From the NCBI RefSeq assembly GCF_900168295.1, contig NZ_FVZL01000002.1, positions 496,001 to 560,000 of the forward strand: a stretch of DNA of 64,000 nucleotides, read 5' to 3'. The notes under the pieces were generated by a model that was given only the letters and a program-made list of their open reading frames with translations, did not search any database and was not told where the DNA came from. This document shows, in pieces, positions 15,929 through 27,910 of this stretch (its first letter is position 1; each line of letters opens with the position of its first letter). The position numbers and the translations under genes are program-made. Origin of the DNA: Arthrobacter sp. P2b. Lineage in GTDB: Bacteria > Actinomycetota > Actinomycetes > Actinomycetales > Micrococcaceae.

Positions 15929-15980
15929 GCCCAGCCGAAGCCTGCCGTTGGCACCACTGTGGTGCAGAACGCGGGAAATG

Positions 15981-16211
15981 TTAGTGGCCCTGCCCGTGAT
16001 CGTGCTTGTTGGGGTGCTGGCGGTGCGGGTCCGCGTGCTCCTCAGTGGCAGCGTGGCGGTTGCCCAGGTTGGAGTAGGACAGGGTGACGAACATCAGCAC
16101 CAGCAGGATGGCGAAAATGACGATGCCGAAGACCCACGGCTCAGCCCACAGCGGCGCGAGTTCGTGTTCTTCGCCTTCGGCGATGGTCGTGGCGATCTGC
16201 TGGAACAGCAT
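15981..16211 (-). CDS. Small membrane protein with His-rich tail
   Basis: 76 aa: a short acidic N-terminus, one transmembrane helix (about residues 27-46), then a cytoplasmic or external tail with eight histidines (from [15 protein letters not shown] to HDHGQGH). Family unknown to me. The start ATG 16211 has GGGGAG upstream. It lies between proA and nadD, with 52 bases to the first standard nadD codon. The tail could bind metal ions, which is inference from composition. Confidence 0.78.
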   Translation of the reverse strand: MLFQQIATTIAEGEEHELAPLWAEPWVFGIVIFAILLVLMFVTLSYSNLGNRHAATEEHADPHRQHPNKHDHGQGH

Positions 16212-16290
16212 TTTCTCCCCTAGGGTTCAAAGGTTTATGGCAGCGGAAGTTCCCGCTGCTTTCTGGCGTTCGGTCTATGTTACCGCGTTG

Positions 16291-17670
16291 CTACCCGCGG
16301 ACCTGGCCCTCGCCCTGCACGATCCACTTGGTGGTGGTGAGTTCGGTCAGCCCCATGGGGCCGCGGGCGTGGAGCTTCTGAGTGGAAATGCCCACCTCGG
16401 CACCCAGGCCCAGTTCGCCGCCGTCGGTAAAACGGGTCGATGCATTGACGATGACAGCCGCGGAATCCACTTCCGCGATGAACCGTTCGGCGTTGGAGAG
16501 GTCGTTGGTGAGGATGGCCTCGGTGTGGCCGGTGGACCAGGTGCGGATGTGCTGAACCGCTTCATCCAGGCTGTCCACCATGGCCACGGCCAGGTCGAGG
16601 TTCATGTACTCGGTGCCCCAGTCCTCGTCGGTGGCCGGTTCTGCCTCGATGGATGCCGGCAGGGCGGCGCGGATGCGGTCATCGGCGTGCAGCCGGACGC
16701 CGGCCTTGCTCAGGGCTGCGGCAACGGCCGGCAGGACAGTGGATCCGGAGTGGACCAGAAGGGTCTCCACGGTGTTGCAGACACTGGGCCGCTGGGTCTT
16801 GGCGTTGAGCAGGATCTCGACGGCCATCTCCTCATTCGCCGATTCGTCGATGAAGATATGGACGTTGCCCTCCCCCGTCTCGATGACGGGCACGGCGGAA
16901 TTGGTGACCACTGTCTGGATGAGGTCGCGGCCGCCGCGGGGAATCAGCACATCAACCCTGCCGCGGGCGCGCATGAGCACGTTCGCGCCGGCCCTGCCGT
17001 ACTGGTCCACGGTCTGCACGGCGTCGGCAGGCAGTCCCACGGACTCCAGCGCTTCGCGCAACACCCGGACAAGTACTTCGTTCGTGGCCTCAGCCGCGCT
17101 GCCGCCGCGCAGGATCACGGCATTGCCGCTCTTGAGTGCCAGCCCGGCGATGTCCACCGTGACGTTGGGGCGCGCTTCGTAGATGGCGGCCACCACGCCC
17201 ATGGGAACGTTGACCTGGCGCAGGCGCAGGCCATTGGGGAGGGTCTGGCCGCGGACCACGTTGCCCACGGGGTCGGGCAGGTTGGCAAGGTTTTCCAGCG
17301 CAGCCACCAGCCCGGCGATGCGGGCTTCCGTGAGCGTGAGCCTGTCCAGCATGGCGGCGGACGTTCCGTTGGCTTTTCCGGCAGCTACGTCCGTGGCGTT
17401 GGCAGCAAGGATGGCCTGCGTGTTCTCCTGCAGGGCATCTCCCACGGCGCGCAGGGCGCGGTCCTTCCAGGACCGGTTGGCCATGGCGATCCGGCGGGCA
17501 GCCTGGCGGGAACGGTCGGCGATGGCGTGGACTGCCGCCTCGACGTCGGCATCGGACAGCGGGACGTCAGCTGATACCGGCACTGCTGCGGGGCCTGGCT
17601 GCTGCGCCTCGGGCGCGGCAGCAGTGTCTCCGGAGGTGTGAGCAGTTGTGTGGATCAGGGCCTCAGTCAT
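16291..17670 (-). CDS. proA: Glutamate-5-semialdehyde dehydrogenase (gamma-glutamyl phosphate reductase)
   Basis: 459 aa. The aldehyde-dehydrogenase-type catalytic cysteine lies in QRPSVCNTVETLLV; other family blocks are ILRGGSAA, LIPRGGRDLI and the C-terminal STRFTDGGELGLGAEVGIS with LHARGPMGL. It reduces gamma-glutamyl phosphate with NADPH in proline synthesis. About 35 residues of Ala/Pro-rich sequence precede the family core, a little longer than E. coli ProA. It lies 26 bases after proB in the same direction; the pair forms the usual two-step pathway unit. Confidence 0.96.
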   Translation of the reverse strand: MTEALIHTTAHTSGDTAAAPEAQQPGPAAVPVSADVPLSDADVEAAVHAIADRSRQAARRIAMANRSWKDRALRAVGDALQENTQAILAANATDVAAGKANGTSAAMLDRLTLTEARIAGLVAALENLANLPDPVGNVVRGQTLPNGLRLRQVNVPMGVVAAIYEARPNVTVDIAGLALKSGNAVILRGGSAAEATNEVLVRVLREALESVGLPADAVQTVDQYGRAGANVLMRARGRVDVLIPRGGRDLIQTVVTNSAVPVIETGEGNVHIFIDESANEEMAVEILLNAKTQRPSVCNTVETLLVHSGSTVLPAVAAALSKAGVRLHADDRIRAALPASIEAEPATDEDWGTEYMNLDLAVAMVDSLDEAVQHIRTWSTGHTEAILTNDLSNAERFIAEVDSAAVIVNASTRFTDGGELGLGAEVGISTQKLHARGPMGLTELTTTKWIVQGEGQVRG

Positions 17671-17696
17671 GTTTCAAGTTTAGGCGAGGGTGGAGC

Positions 17697-20544
<2,848 letters not shown>

Positions 20545-20808
20545 TTACTCTGCAGCTGCAGCAGCAACGATGTTGACGACGCGACGACCGCGGCGGGTAC
20601 CGAATTCAACGGCTCCCGGGGTCAGTGCGAACAGGGTGTCGTCGCCGCCACGGCCGACGCCGGCGCCCGGGTGGAAGTGGGTGCCACGCTGGCGGACGAT
20701 GATCTCGCCTGCGGAAACTACCTGGCCGCCGAAGCGCTTGACGCCGAGGTACTGAGCGTTGGAGTCACGACCGTTGCGAGTGGAGCTCGCGCCCTTTTTA
20801 TGTGCCAT
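20545..20808 (-). CDS. rpmA: 50S ribosomal protein L27
   Basis: 87 aa. The start [19 protein letters not shown] and the core [18 protein letters not shown] are unmistakable L27. The N-terminal tail reaches the peptidyl transferase centre; no N-terminal extension needing cleavage (as in Firmicutes) is present. The gene is 61 bases downstream of rplU. Confidence 0.98.
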   Translation of the reverse strand: MAHKKGASSTRNGRDSNAQYLGVKRFGGQVVSAGEIIVRQRGTHFHPGAGVGRGGDDTLFALTPGAVEFGTRRGRRVVNIVAAAAAE

Positions 20809-20869
20809 CTGAAATGCCTGCCTCTAAATTCTGGGGAATCTGCTGAAAAACCTGAACAGTAACCGGTGG

Positions 20870-21175
20870 TTACTGAATGCCAGTGATCTTGACCTTGGTC
20901 AGTTCCTGACGGTGACCCTGGCGCTTCTTGTAACCGGTCTTGTTCTTGAACTTCTGGATGACAATCTTAGGACCGCGGAGGTCCTGGAGGATTTCAGCCG
21001 TGACGGTCACCTTGGCCAGGTCAGCAGCGGCGGAGGTGACCTTGTCACCGTCTACCAGGAGCAGCGCGGGCAGCTCAATGGTGCTGCCAGCTCCACCGGC
21101 GACGCGGTTCAGGGTAACGAAGTCTCCAACGGAAACCTTCTCTTGGCGGCCGCCTGCGCGGACAATCGCGTACAC
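20870..21175 (-). CDS. rplU: 50S ribosomal protein L21
   Basis: 101 aa with the family signature [14 protein letters not shown] near the C-terminus and the start [19 protein letters not shown] chose the second of two adjacent GTG codons (21175) because it fits the usual N-terminus of actinobacterial L21; GTG 21190 would add five residues. L21 binds 23S rRNA and L20. The roughly 150-base leader upstream contains strong hairpins. Confidence 0.95.
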   Translation of the reverse strand: MYAIVRAGGRQEKVSVGDFVTLNRVAGGAGSTIELPALLLVDGDKVTSAAADLAKVTVTAEILQDLRGPKIVIQKFKNKTGYKKRQGHRQELTKVKITGIQ

Positions 21176-21190
21176 CACTTGGGAACTCAC

Positions 21191-21360
21191 TTCTCTCGAC
21201 GTTTATTACTAAATTTGCGTGCGGTGCCCGGCTCTGAATTGGCTGGGTTTCCGCTGTGCCTCAACGCCGTGGATTCCCCGGGGGAATCCGTGAGCTATCC
21301 CCGAAGGGGTCATAACCCAAGTGTTGGCGTAAGCACCGAAGAACTAGACTACGCTAATTT
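21191..21360 (-). promoter_or_regulatory. Structured leader upstream of rplU
   Basis: The 300-base gap between thiD-tenA and rplU has no gene. On the minus strand it contains a perfect 8-9 bp hairpin GGATTCCCCC/GGGGAATCC (21271-21289), a smaller hairpin with a TTCG loop just before it, and TAGTCT (about 21348-21343) as a possible -10. No T run follows the hairpin, so it is more likely a leader structure than a terminator. Autoregulation by L21 is possible but not shown. Confidence 0.4.
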
Positions 21361-21476
21361 CGTCTTCGGCCGCAAATGAGGCTGGTTCCGGCGCGTTGGC
21401 TGTGATAGGAACCACAGGCCAACCCGGCGGCGGGACCGCGCCCAACCATACTACCGGCAGGGCGCCCGCCCGCCAG

Positions 21477-23015
21477 TCAGGAGTGGAGGCGCGGCGCGTC
21501 GAAGAAGTCCACTTCCAGGCGGCAGGACTGCCGGAAGGCGGTGACCATCGCCGCCCGCTCGGCATCCGAGGCGTTCCGCCCGGCCCCGTCCACGATGGCG
21601 ATGGCCGCGCGGGTTGCTTCGGCGAATTCATCGTCGGCGTAGGTGCGGAGCCAGTCAGCATAGGGGTGCGCTGCCGGTTCGCCCGCGGCGACAAACCGGG
21701 CATGGAGTGTTTTGCCTACCTCCGCGTACAGCCAGAAGCAGGGAAGGACGGCGGCCGCGAGCACTGCATAGCTGCCCGACGCCGATGCAGCGGTCAGGTG
21801 GTCCACGTAGGACTTGGTGACCGGACCCAGTTCCGCCTGGACGGGGCGGGTGCTCAGCCAGGACCTGTGCAGTTCCGACTCCACTTCCAGGCACTGCCGC
21901 GCGGAGGCAGCCCAGAACACCTGCTCCGTTTCGGTGGGTGCCAGGGCGCTTGCCCGTGCCAGAACGCGGGAGTAGCCGTTGAGGTAGATGGCGTCCTGGG
22001 CGAGGTAGTAGGCAAACTCCTTTTCGGGGAGGCTTCCGGAGGCCAGTCCGCGGATGAAGTCCAGCCCGTAGATCGCCTTGAGGTCCTCGTCGGCTTCGGC
22101 CCGCAGCCGCGCCGCGAATCCTCCGGCGGGCGGGACGGGGCGCAGGTGGTGGAAATGGTGGACCGGCCCGTTCCCTGTTCCCACGTCCAGGCGGCCGGAG
22201 GCTTCCAGGGCGCCTGACAGCCAGGGCTTCACTTCCCGCAGCGATGCCTCCCAGTCCCCCAGCCGCGCCTGGACAGTCGCCATCGCGGATGAGAGCGAAC
22301 AGCCGGTGCCGTGACTGTTGGGGGTGGCCACCCGCTCCCCCGGCACCTGGATGACTTCTGCTCCCAGCAATCCGTTCATGTTGACCAGCGCGTCCGGGCA
22401 TTCGGCCCCGGCCAGGTGTCCTCCCTTAACCAGCACGGTGGTCCCGGTGGCTGCCGCCAGGCGCTTCCCCTGATCGAGCGCGCCTTCCCAGGAATCCTGC
22501 GGGCTTTCGCCAACCAGCATGGCGAGTTCGGCCAGGTTGGGCGTGAGGAGATGGGCGAGCGGCAGCAGGTCGCGGAGCGCGGCCTCGGCTGATTCCTGCA
22601 GCAGCCGGTCGCCACTGGTGGCGACCATCACCGGGTCGAGGACCACGACGGCGGGGCGCACCTTTTCGAGCCATTCACGGACCGCCCCGATGACGGCGGC
22701 GTCCCCCAGCATGCCGATTTTCACGGCGTCGATGGTGATGTCGTCACTGATGGCGTCCAGCTGGCTGGCCAGGAAGGAAGCCGGCGGGACGTGGACGGCT
22801 TCCACGCCGCGGGTGTTCTGTGCGGTGAGGGCTGTGATGGCAGCCATGCCGTACCCGCCGTGCGCGGCAATACTTTTGAGGTCCGCCTGGATACCCGCTC
22901 CACCGGAGGGGTCCGAACCCGCAATGGACAGGACACGGGGCAGGTCCCGGCCGGAATCCGGCAGGACAGGAGTGGACTGCAGAGCTTCCGCGGGCATTGC
23001 AAGAGTCGAAGACAA
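21477..23015 (-). CDS. thiD: ThiD-TenA fusion: HMP/HMP-P kinase with thiaminase II domain
   Basis: 512 aa. Residues about 27-275 are ThiD ([45 protein letters not shown]), which phosphorylates hydroxymethylpyrimidine twice. Residues about 300-510 are TenA ([38 protein letters not shown]-like segment), which salvages amino-HMP from degraded thiamine. The fusion thus joins salvage to phosphorylation. The start is TTG 23015: AGGGA lies exactly six bases upstream and is the 3' end of a TPP riboswitch, while the next in-frame ATG (22997) has no ribosome binding site. Confidence 0.95.
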   Translation of the reverse strand: MSSTLAMPAEALQSTPVLPDSGRDLPRVLSIAGSDPSGGAGIQADLKSIAAHGGYGMAAITALTAQNTRGVEAVHVPPASFLASQLDAISDDITIDAVKIGMLGDAAVIGAVREWLEKVRPAVVVLDPVMVATSGDRLLQESAEAALRDLLPLAHLLTPNLAELAMLVGESPQDSWEGALDQGKRLAAATGTTVLVKGGHLAGAECPDALVNMNGLLGAEVIQVPGERVATPNSHGTGCSLSSAMATVQARLGDWEASLREVKPWLSGALEASGRLDVGTGNGPVHHFHHLRPVPPAGGFAARLRAEADEDLKAIYGLDFIRGLASGSLPEKEFAYYLAQDAIYLNGYSRVLARASALAPTETEQVFWAASARQCLEVESELHRSWLSTRPVQAELGPVTKSYVDHLTAASASGSYAVLAAAVLPCFWLYAEVGKTLHARFVAAGEPAAHPYADWLRTYADDEFAEATRAAIAIVDGAGRNASDAERAAMVTAFRQSCRLEVDFFDAPRLHS

Positions 23016-23017
23016 GA

Positions 23018-23096
23018 GACATCCCTTCGCCGGTACTAGCCGGACAGGTTCAACGGGTGTGGATCTCAGCCGGCCCTTCGCGCGGCACCCCGTGTC
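23018..23096 (-). promoter_or_regulatory. TPP riboswitch (THI element)
   Basis: On the minus strand the conserved parts appear in order: GGGGTGCC, GGCTGAGA, ACCCGTTGAACCTG, CCGGCTAGTACCGG and GAAGGGA, with outer helix GACA/TGTC. The AGGGA (23026-23022) is also the ribosome binding site of thiD, six bases before its TTG. TPP binding would lock it in helix P1, so control is at translation. A -10 TAGGCT is at 23110-23105. Confidence 0.95.
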
Positions 23097-23187
23097 GGTT
23101 CCCCAGCCTAGCCGTTTTGCCGCCGCCGCACCGAAGGTGACGTGCCGCTGCTGCCGGAACCTGGTCCGGGCCGAAACACTGTTAACG

Positions 23188-23240
23188 CCGGATGCCCGGA
23201 ACCGGCCTTGAGGGCGGTTCCGGGCATCCGGGTTTTTGTT
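23188..23240. terminator. Strong hairpin terminator between rne and thiD
   Basis: 17-bp perfect stem CCGGATGCCCGGAACCG with its complement at 23215-23231. The T run (GTTTTTGTTT) is on the plus-strand side; on the minus strand the hairpin follows the rne stop without a T run. It separates rne from the riboswitch promoter. Confidence 0.8.
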
Positions 23241-23254
23241 TGTGCTGCCTGCGG

Positions 23255-26200
23255 TTAGAGCTCGGAAGCAGGAACTCCCACACCGAGGATGATCGGAGCC
23301 TCGGCCTGCTTGGCGCCTGCAGTGTCCGCACCGGAGGCGGTAGCCGGTTCCGGCGCCTTCGCGGCATGCGAGTGGCCTGCACTGGCTGCGGGGACGCTCT
23401 CGTGGTGCTGGACGGACGTCTCGTTGGCAGCCCCCTGGGCACGGCTGGCGCTGCGGTTGCGCCGTGGCCTCCGCTGCCGTGACTGCTCCACGGTGTGGTC
23501 CGACCAGTCCTTCTCAACGGTTGCGGCGGCGGACGGCCGCCCGGCCTTGGCCGGTTCCGAAACTGCCGGTGCCGAAACTACCGGTGCCGAAGCTGCCGGT
23601 GCCGAAACCGCAGCTTCCGGCTGTTCTGCCGGTGCCTCGGCAGCCGGAGCGGGCTCACCGAGGTGCGCAAAGGCTTCAGCGAGCCGGTCCAGGGTGAGGG
23701 CAGGTTGCGCCTGCTGTTCTTCCGCGTGCTCGACGAACGGCAGGGCGACCTTCTCGCCGCCAAACGTCAGGACAGCGGCGGGACGGGAGGAGGCATCGGC
23801 GTCGTGCCTGTCCGCTTCAGCCGGCGCTGCGGGCTGGGCCGGCTGCGCCTGCCTGGCAGCCGCCACTTCGTCGTCATGCAGGTGCGCCGCGTGGGCCGCG
23901 GCGGCGATGTTGGCCAGGGCGAGCCTGGTTGCTTCCGCCTTTGCATGGCGTTCAGCATCGGCCGGGTCCGGGTGGACGGTGTGCACGTGCAGCGGGGCGG
24001 CCGCAGGGGCAGCATCAGGCTGCTGGCCGCCGCGTCCGCGCCGGCGCTTCCGGTCGGAGCGGACACCCGGCTGGCTGCTGTCGGTCCGCTGGCCCTCGTT
24101 GCGGTGCCCTTCAGGACGGGCATCCGGGCGGCTGTCGGCACGCTGAACGTGGTGCTCGGCGGCAACGATGTTGGCGCGGCGGTGCTCCACGGGATCGTCG
24201 TGGGTGACCACCCCGCGTCCGGCGCACGCCTCGCACTGCTCCCCGAAGACCTCCAGGAGGCCGGTGCCCATGCGCTTGCGCGTCATTTGGACCAGGCCAA
24301 GGGAGGTGACTTCGGCAACCTGGTGCTTGGTGCGGTCGCGGCCCAGGCATTCCACCAGGCGGCGCAGGACCAGGTCCCGGTTGGATTCAAGGACCATGTC
24401 GATGAAGTCGATGACGATGATGCCGCCGATATCGCGCAGGCGGAGCTGGCGCACCACTTCCTCGGCCGCTTCAAGGTTGTTCTTCGTGACGGTTTCTTCG
24501 AGGTTGCCGCCGCTGCCGGTGAACTTGCCGGTGTTGACGTCCACCACGGTCATGGCTTCGGTACGGTCGATGACCAGCGAACCGCCGGAGGGCAGGAAGA
24601 CCTTGCGTTCCAGGGCCTTGTGGATCTGCTCGTCGATCCGCCAGGCCGCGAAGATGTCCTGGTCCTTGGTCCACTTCTCGAGGCGGCCCACCAGGTCCGG
24701 CGCCACGTAGGTGACGTAGGCCTCGATGGTGTCCCAGGCTTCTTCACCGGAAACGATCAGCTTGGAGAAGTCCTCGTTGAAGACGTCGCGGACCACCTTG
24801 ATGGTGAGGTCCGGTTCGCCATAGAGCAGTTCCGGGGCGAGGATCTTCGTGGAGGTGGACTGGCTTTCGATGCCCTCCCACTGGGCGCGCAGACGGTTGA
24901 TGTCGTGCGTCAGCTCTTCCTCGGACGCTCCCTCGGCGGCTGTGCGGACAATGACGCCGGCGTGCTCCGGAAGGCGGTCCTTGAGGATGCGCTTGAGGCG
25001 GTTGCGTTCGACGTCGGGCAGCTTGCGGGAGATGCCTGTCATGGAGCCGCCGGGCACGTACACGAGGTAGCGGCCGGGCAGCGAGATCTGGCTGGTCAGG
25101 CGTGCACCCTTGTGGCCCACCGGGTCCTTGGTGACCTGGACCAGGACGGTGTCGCCGGACTTGAGGGCGTTTTCGATGCGGCGCTGCTTGCCTTCGAGGT
25201 TGACGGCCTCCCAGTTCACCTCGCCGGCGTACAGGACGGCGTTGCGGCCGCGTCCGATGTCAACGAAGGCAGCCTCCATGGAGGGCAGGACATTCTGGAC
25301 CTTGCCCAGGTAGACGTTGCCGATCAGCGAATCCTGCTGGGTCTTGGACACGAAGTGTTCCGCCAGGACGCCGTCCTCAAGGACCGCAATCTGGATTCTG
25401 TCGTCGCGCTGCCGGACGATCATTTGCCGGTCAACGGATTCGCGGCGGGCCAGGAACTCGGCCTCGGTGATCACGGTGCGGCGGCGGCCGGTATCGCGGG
25501 ACTCGCGGCGGCGCTGCTTCTTCGCCTCCAGCCGGGTGGAACCCTTGACGCTGGTGACCCGGTTGCTGACGGCCGGTTCGGTGGCAACGCGGGGCGCGCG
25601 GACGCGGGTGACGGTGTTGGGCGGGTCGTCATCCCCGCCGCCGGTCAGTTCGAGGTCCTGGTCGCCACGGCGGCGGCGACGGCGGCGGCGCGACGTGACG
25701 CCCTCTTCCAGCTGCCCGGCCTGCTCTTCGTCGGCATCCTCGGCCGTTTCGTCGTCGCCCTCGGCGCCTGCCTCTGCATCGCGGTCATCAAGGCGGCCGC
25801 GGTTCCGGCGGCCACGGCTGCGGCGCCTGCGGCGGCCCGCGGAATCCTCTGCGTCGCCTTCTTCGGCGTCGTCCTCCTCCGGCTCTTCGGCGGCTGCCGG
25901 GGCGGGGGCGGGGGCGGCGGGGCGCACCACCGTGCTGAGGTCCGGGGCCTGGAACAGCACGGACGTGGGGGAAGCAGGTTCCAGGAAGAGCGAGCCGAAG
26001 GGGCTGGGAGCAGCGCCGGTGGCGGCTACGTTGCTTTCTTCCTCGGTTTGGGCTTGGGGCGCGGCGGCTTCAGGCATTTCGGCCGACGGCGTCTGAGCCG
26101 CTTCCGGCGTTACGGCTGCTTCCGCCGGGGTCTCCGCTGCCGGGGTTGCCCCGGCAGGCGCGTCCACTGCTGCGGCGGTGTCAGGGGTTTCCGCCACGTC

Positions 26201-26719
26201 GCCGGCTGCGGCCGGGGCTTCCGGACCGGCGGGAACCGCTTCGGCGGCTGCAGCTTCAGCGGTTGCAGCTTCGGGGGCTGCAGCTTCAGCCGGGACTTGA
26301 GTTTCCACCGCGGGTGCGGAGGTTTTGCGGGTGGCGACACGGCGGCGGCGGACCGGTTTGGTTTCGGCTTCCGCTTCGGGGGCAGTTGCGGACGGGGCAC
26401 CCTCTTCGGCTGAGGCCGTAACTCCGGCGGGAGCCCCGGTGCCCGTTGCTTCGTCGGCGAAGGCGGGAAGCGGTTCGTCAGCTTCCACTTTCTTGCGGGC
26501 CCGGGTACGCCGGGCCGGCGCCTTGGTTTCTGCGGCGGCAGCTTCAACGTTCTCCGCCGTGGCGTTTTCTGCGGGGCCGCCGGCCACCGGCCCGCCTACG
26601 GCGTCCTCGACCTTCGGCGCGGCCTTCCGGCGCGTCCTGACAGCCTTCTTGGGTGCAACAGCGGACTCCTCGGCCGCCGCGGCATCATCGTTAACGGCCA
26701 ATTCTTGTTCATTTTCCAT
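23255..26719 (-). CDS. rne: Ribonuclease E/G
   Basis: 1154 aa. The catalytic core (about residues 400-850) has an S1 domain (NVYLGKVQNVLPSMEAAFVD), the metal-binding aspartates in MTVVDVNTGKFTG and GGIIVIDFIDM, and the zinc-link motif CEACAGRGV. It is flanked by a roughly 370-residue Ala/Glu/Pro-rich N-terminal arm with clusters of Arg/Lys (RRRRRRR near DVTSR) and a long Ala-rich C-terminal arm, the mycobacterial/streptomycete arrangement. It processes rRNA and turns over mRNA. The start is ATG 26719 (MENEQE) with AGGAG upstream. The arms likely recruit RNA and partner enzymes. Confidence 0.95.
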   Translation of the reverse strand: MENEQELAVNDDAAAAEESAVAPKKAVRTRRKAAPKVEDAVGGPVAGGPAENATAENVEAAAAETKAPARRTRARKKVEADEPLPAFADEATGTGAPAGVTASAEEGAPSATAPEAEAETKPVRRRRVATRKTSAPAVETQVPAEAAAPEAATAEAAAAEAVPAGPEAPAAAGDVAETPDTAAAVDAPAGATPAAETPAEAAVTPEAAQTPSAEMPEAAAPQAQTEEESNVAATGAAPSPFGSLFLEPASPTSVLFQAPDLSTVVRPAAPAPAPAAAEEPEEDDAEEGDAEDSAGRRRRRSRGRRNRGRLDDRDAEAGAEGDDETAEDADEEQAGQLEEGVTSRRRRRRRRGDQDLELTGGGDDDPPNTVTRVRAPRVATEPAVSNRVTSVKGSTRLEAKKQRRRESRDTGRRRTVITEAEFLARRESVDRQMIVRQRDDRIQIAVLEDGVLAEHFVSKTQQDSLIGNVYLGKVQNVLPSMEAAFVDIGRGRNAVLYAGEVNWEAVNLEGKQRRIENALKSGDTVLVQVTKDPVGHKGARLTSQISLPGRYLVYVPGGSMTGISRKLPDVERNRLKRILKDRLPEHAGVIVRTAAEGASEEELTHDINRLRAQWEGIESQSTSTKILAPELLYGEPDLTIKVVRDVFNEDFSKLIVSGEEAWDTIEAYVTYVAPDLVGRLEKWTKDQDIFAAWRIDEQIHKALERKVFLPSGGSLVIDRTEAMTVVDVNTGKFTGSGGNLEETVTKNNLEAAEEVVRQLRLRDIGGIIVIDFIDMVLESNRDLVLRRLVECLGRDRTKHQVAEVTSLGLVQMTRKRMGTGLLEVFGEQCEACAGRGVVTHDDPVEHRRANIVAAEHHVQRADSRPDARPEGHRNEGQRTDSSQPGVRSDRKRRRGRGGQQPDAAPAAAPLHVHTVHPDPADAERHAKAEATRLALANIAAAAHAAHLHDDEVAAARQAQPAQPAAPAEADRHDADASSRPAAVLTFGGEKVALPFVEHAEEQQAQPALTLDRLAEAFAHLGEPAPAAEAPAEQPEAAVSAPAASAPVVSAPAVSEPAKAGRPSAAATVEKDWSDHTVEQSRQRRPRRNRSASRAQGAANETSVQHHESVPAASAGHSHAAKAPEPATASGADTAGAKQAEAPIILGVGVPASEL

Positions 26720-27163
26720 ATGCAGCAGCGCTCCTGCCCCTGACGTACCGCCACATCCGGCACCCATTGGGGCACATATTGTCAAAACCCGCAGGCGTTG
26801 ACAGAAGTCAAGTGGATACTCCCAGGTTCGCACCGGCGGTGGGGTGCGGCAGCCCGTGGGAGCCGGTGGGATGTCCTGAAACCCGTTGTTCTGCGTTGCT
26901 ACAACCAGGTGCCGCCCAATGGAGTCGCGGGAGTGTGCATCGGAAGCACTCCGAAGCCTGCCCTGCTCGTCATTGGCGGTCTTGAGAACAAGCCACCGGA
27001 CCGGAGTCCGAATGTGGATCGGCTTCCAGCCACGTTTATTCTCTCATACCCGGACTAAATCACGGCGGAGGCGGGGCCCGTTCTCCTTTTTGCCTGGGGA
27101 TGGCTTCCAGCCTCCGGCGTTACAATCGGGCTAGGAGCACCGGACGAAAAGGACGCCACACCA
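26720..27163. other. Intergenic region between divergent rne and VKOR genes
   Basis: 444 bases with no gene I can support. It holds a palindrome TTGAC-AGAA-GTCAA (26798-26811). A possible rne promoter on the minus strand is CTGTCA, 17 bases, CAATAT (about 26804-26776), giving a leader of about 50 bases. On the plus side TACAAT (27121-27126) is a good -10 for the VKOR gene. Confidence 0.5.
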
Positions 27164-27832
27164 ATGCCCAGCATCTCCCCCGCCAGCGACACCCACGCCG
27201 CCGACCGGACCCTCGCCACGGACAGCACTCCCGCGTCCGTCCCCACCATGGCCCGCAACCGCCCCTTCGGCTGGCTGCTGGTGATCACCGGCGTCGTCGG
27301 CTGGCTCGCCTCCGGGACCCTGGTCCTGGAAAAACTCGCCGTGCTGCAGGACCCCAACCACACCACCGTGTGCGACGTTAATCCCTGGATCTCCTGCGGG
27401 GATGTCATGAAAACCTGGCAGAGTTCGCTGTTCGGTTTCCCCAACATGTTCATTGGCATCGTGGCGTTCGCCGTCATTATCACCGTGGGCATGGCCCTGC
27501 TGTCCGGGGCCACTTTTGCCCGCTGGTTCTGGGTGGGACTGCAGACAGGCGTCACGCTGGGCTTTGCCTTCGTGGTGTGGCTGTGGTCCCAGGCCCTCTA
27601 CGACATCCACATCCTGTGCCCGTTCTGCATGATCGTCTGGGCGGCCATGATTCCGCTCTTCGTCTGGGTGACCATCCGGAACGTCACCGCGGGCGTCATT
27701 CCCGTCCCGTCCGGTGCTGCCCGCGTCCTGGCTGACTCCGGCTGGATCATTACCGCGCTTCTTTACGTGGCCGTCATCGCCACCATCTTCTTCGCGTTCA
27801 TCCAGGTGTTCGCCGGCACCTCAGGGTTCTAG
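27164..27832 (+). CDS. Vitamin K epoxide reductase (VKOR) family protein
   Basis: 222 aa with a disordered N-terminus of about 33 residues and four to five membrane helices. The loop cysteines C70 and C78 (VCDVNPWISCGD) and the CPFC redox pair on a later helix are the VKOR electron-relay residues. In actinobacteria VKOR re-oxidises DsbA-like proteins in the envelope using menaquinone. No thioredoxin domain is fused here, so the DsbA partner must be separate. It starts at ATG 27164 with AAAGGA ten bases upstream. Confidence 0.93.
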   Translation: MPSISPASDTHAADRTLATDSTPASVPTMARNRPFGWLLVITGVVGWLASGTLVLEKLAVLQDPNHTTVCDVNPWISCGDVMKTWQSSLFGFPNMFIGIVAFAVIITVGMALLSGATFARWFWVGLQTGVTLGFAFVVWLWSQALYDIHILCPFCMIVWAAMIPLFVWVTIRNVTAGVIPVPSGAARVLADSGWIITALLYVAVIATIFFAFIQVFAGTSGF

Positions 27833-27851
27833 GTCCGCACCAGCCCGCGAA

Positions 27852-27900
27852 ATGACAGATAAGGCCGATGTTCACGAAGAACATCGGCCTTATCTGTCAT
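27852..27900. terminator. 22-bp bidirectional terminator hairpin
   Basis: A perfect 22-bp stem (27852-27873 with 27879-27900), loop ACGAA, between the convergent VKOR and ndk genes. Its length and symmetry suit both directions. Confidence 0.85.
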
Positions 27901-27910
27901 CTCGGTGGGG

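Noticed and set aside
21271..21289. Palindrome before rplU taken as a terminator
   Set aside because: No T run on either strand and wrong place relative to the thiD end, which is 200 bases downstream of it; kept as a leader structure.
23495..26413. Open frame of 972 codons on the plus strand
   Set aside because: Mirror frame of rne, which has all RNase E motifs on the other strand.
26798..27058. 86-codon frame between rne and VKOR
   Set aside because: Overlaps other equally long frames in the same gap, lacks a ribosome binding site and any motif.
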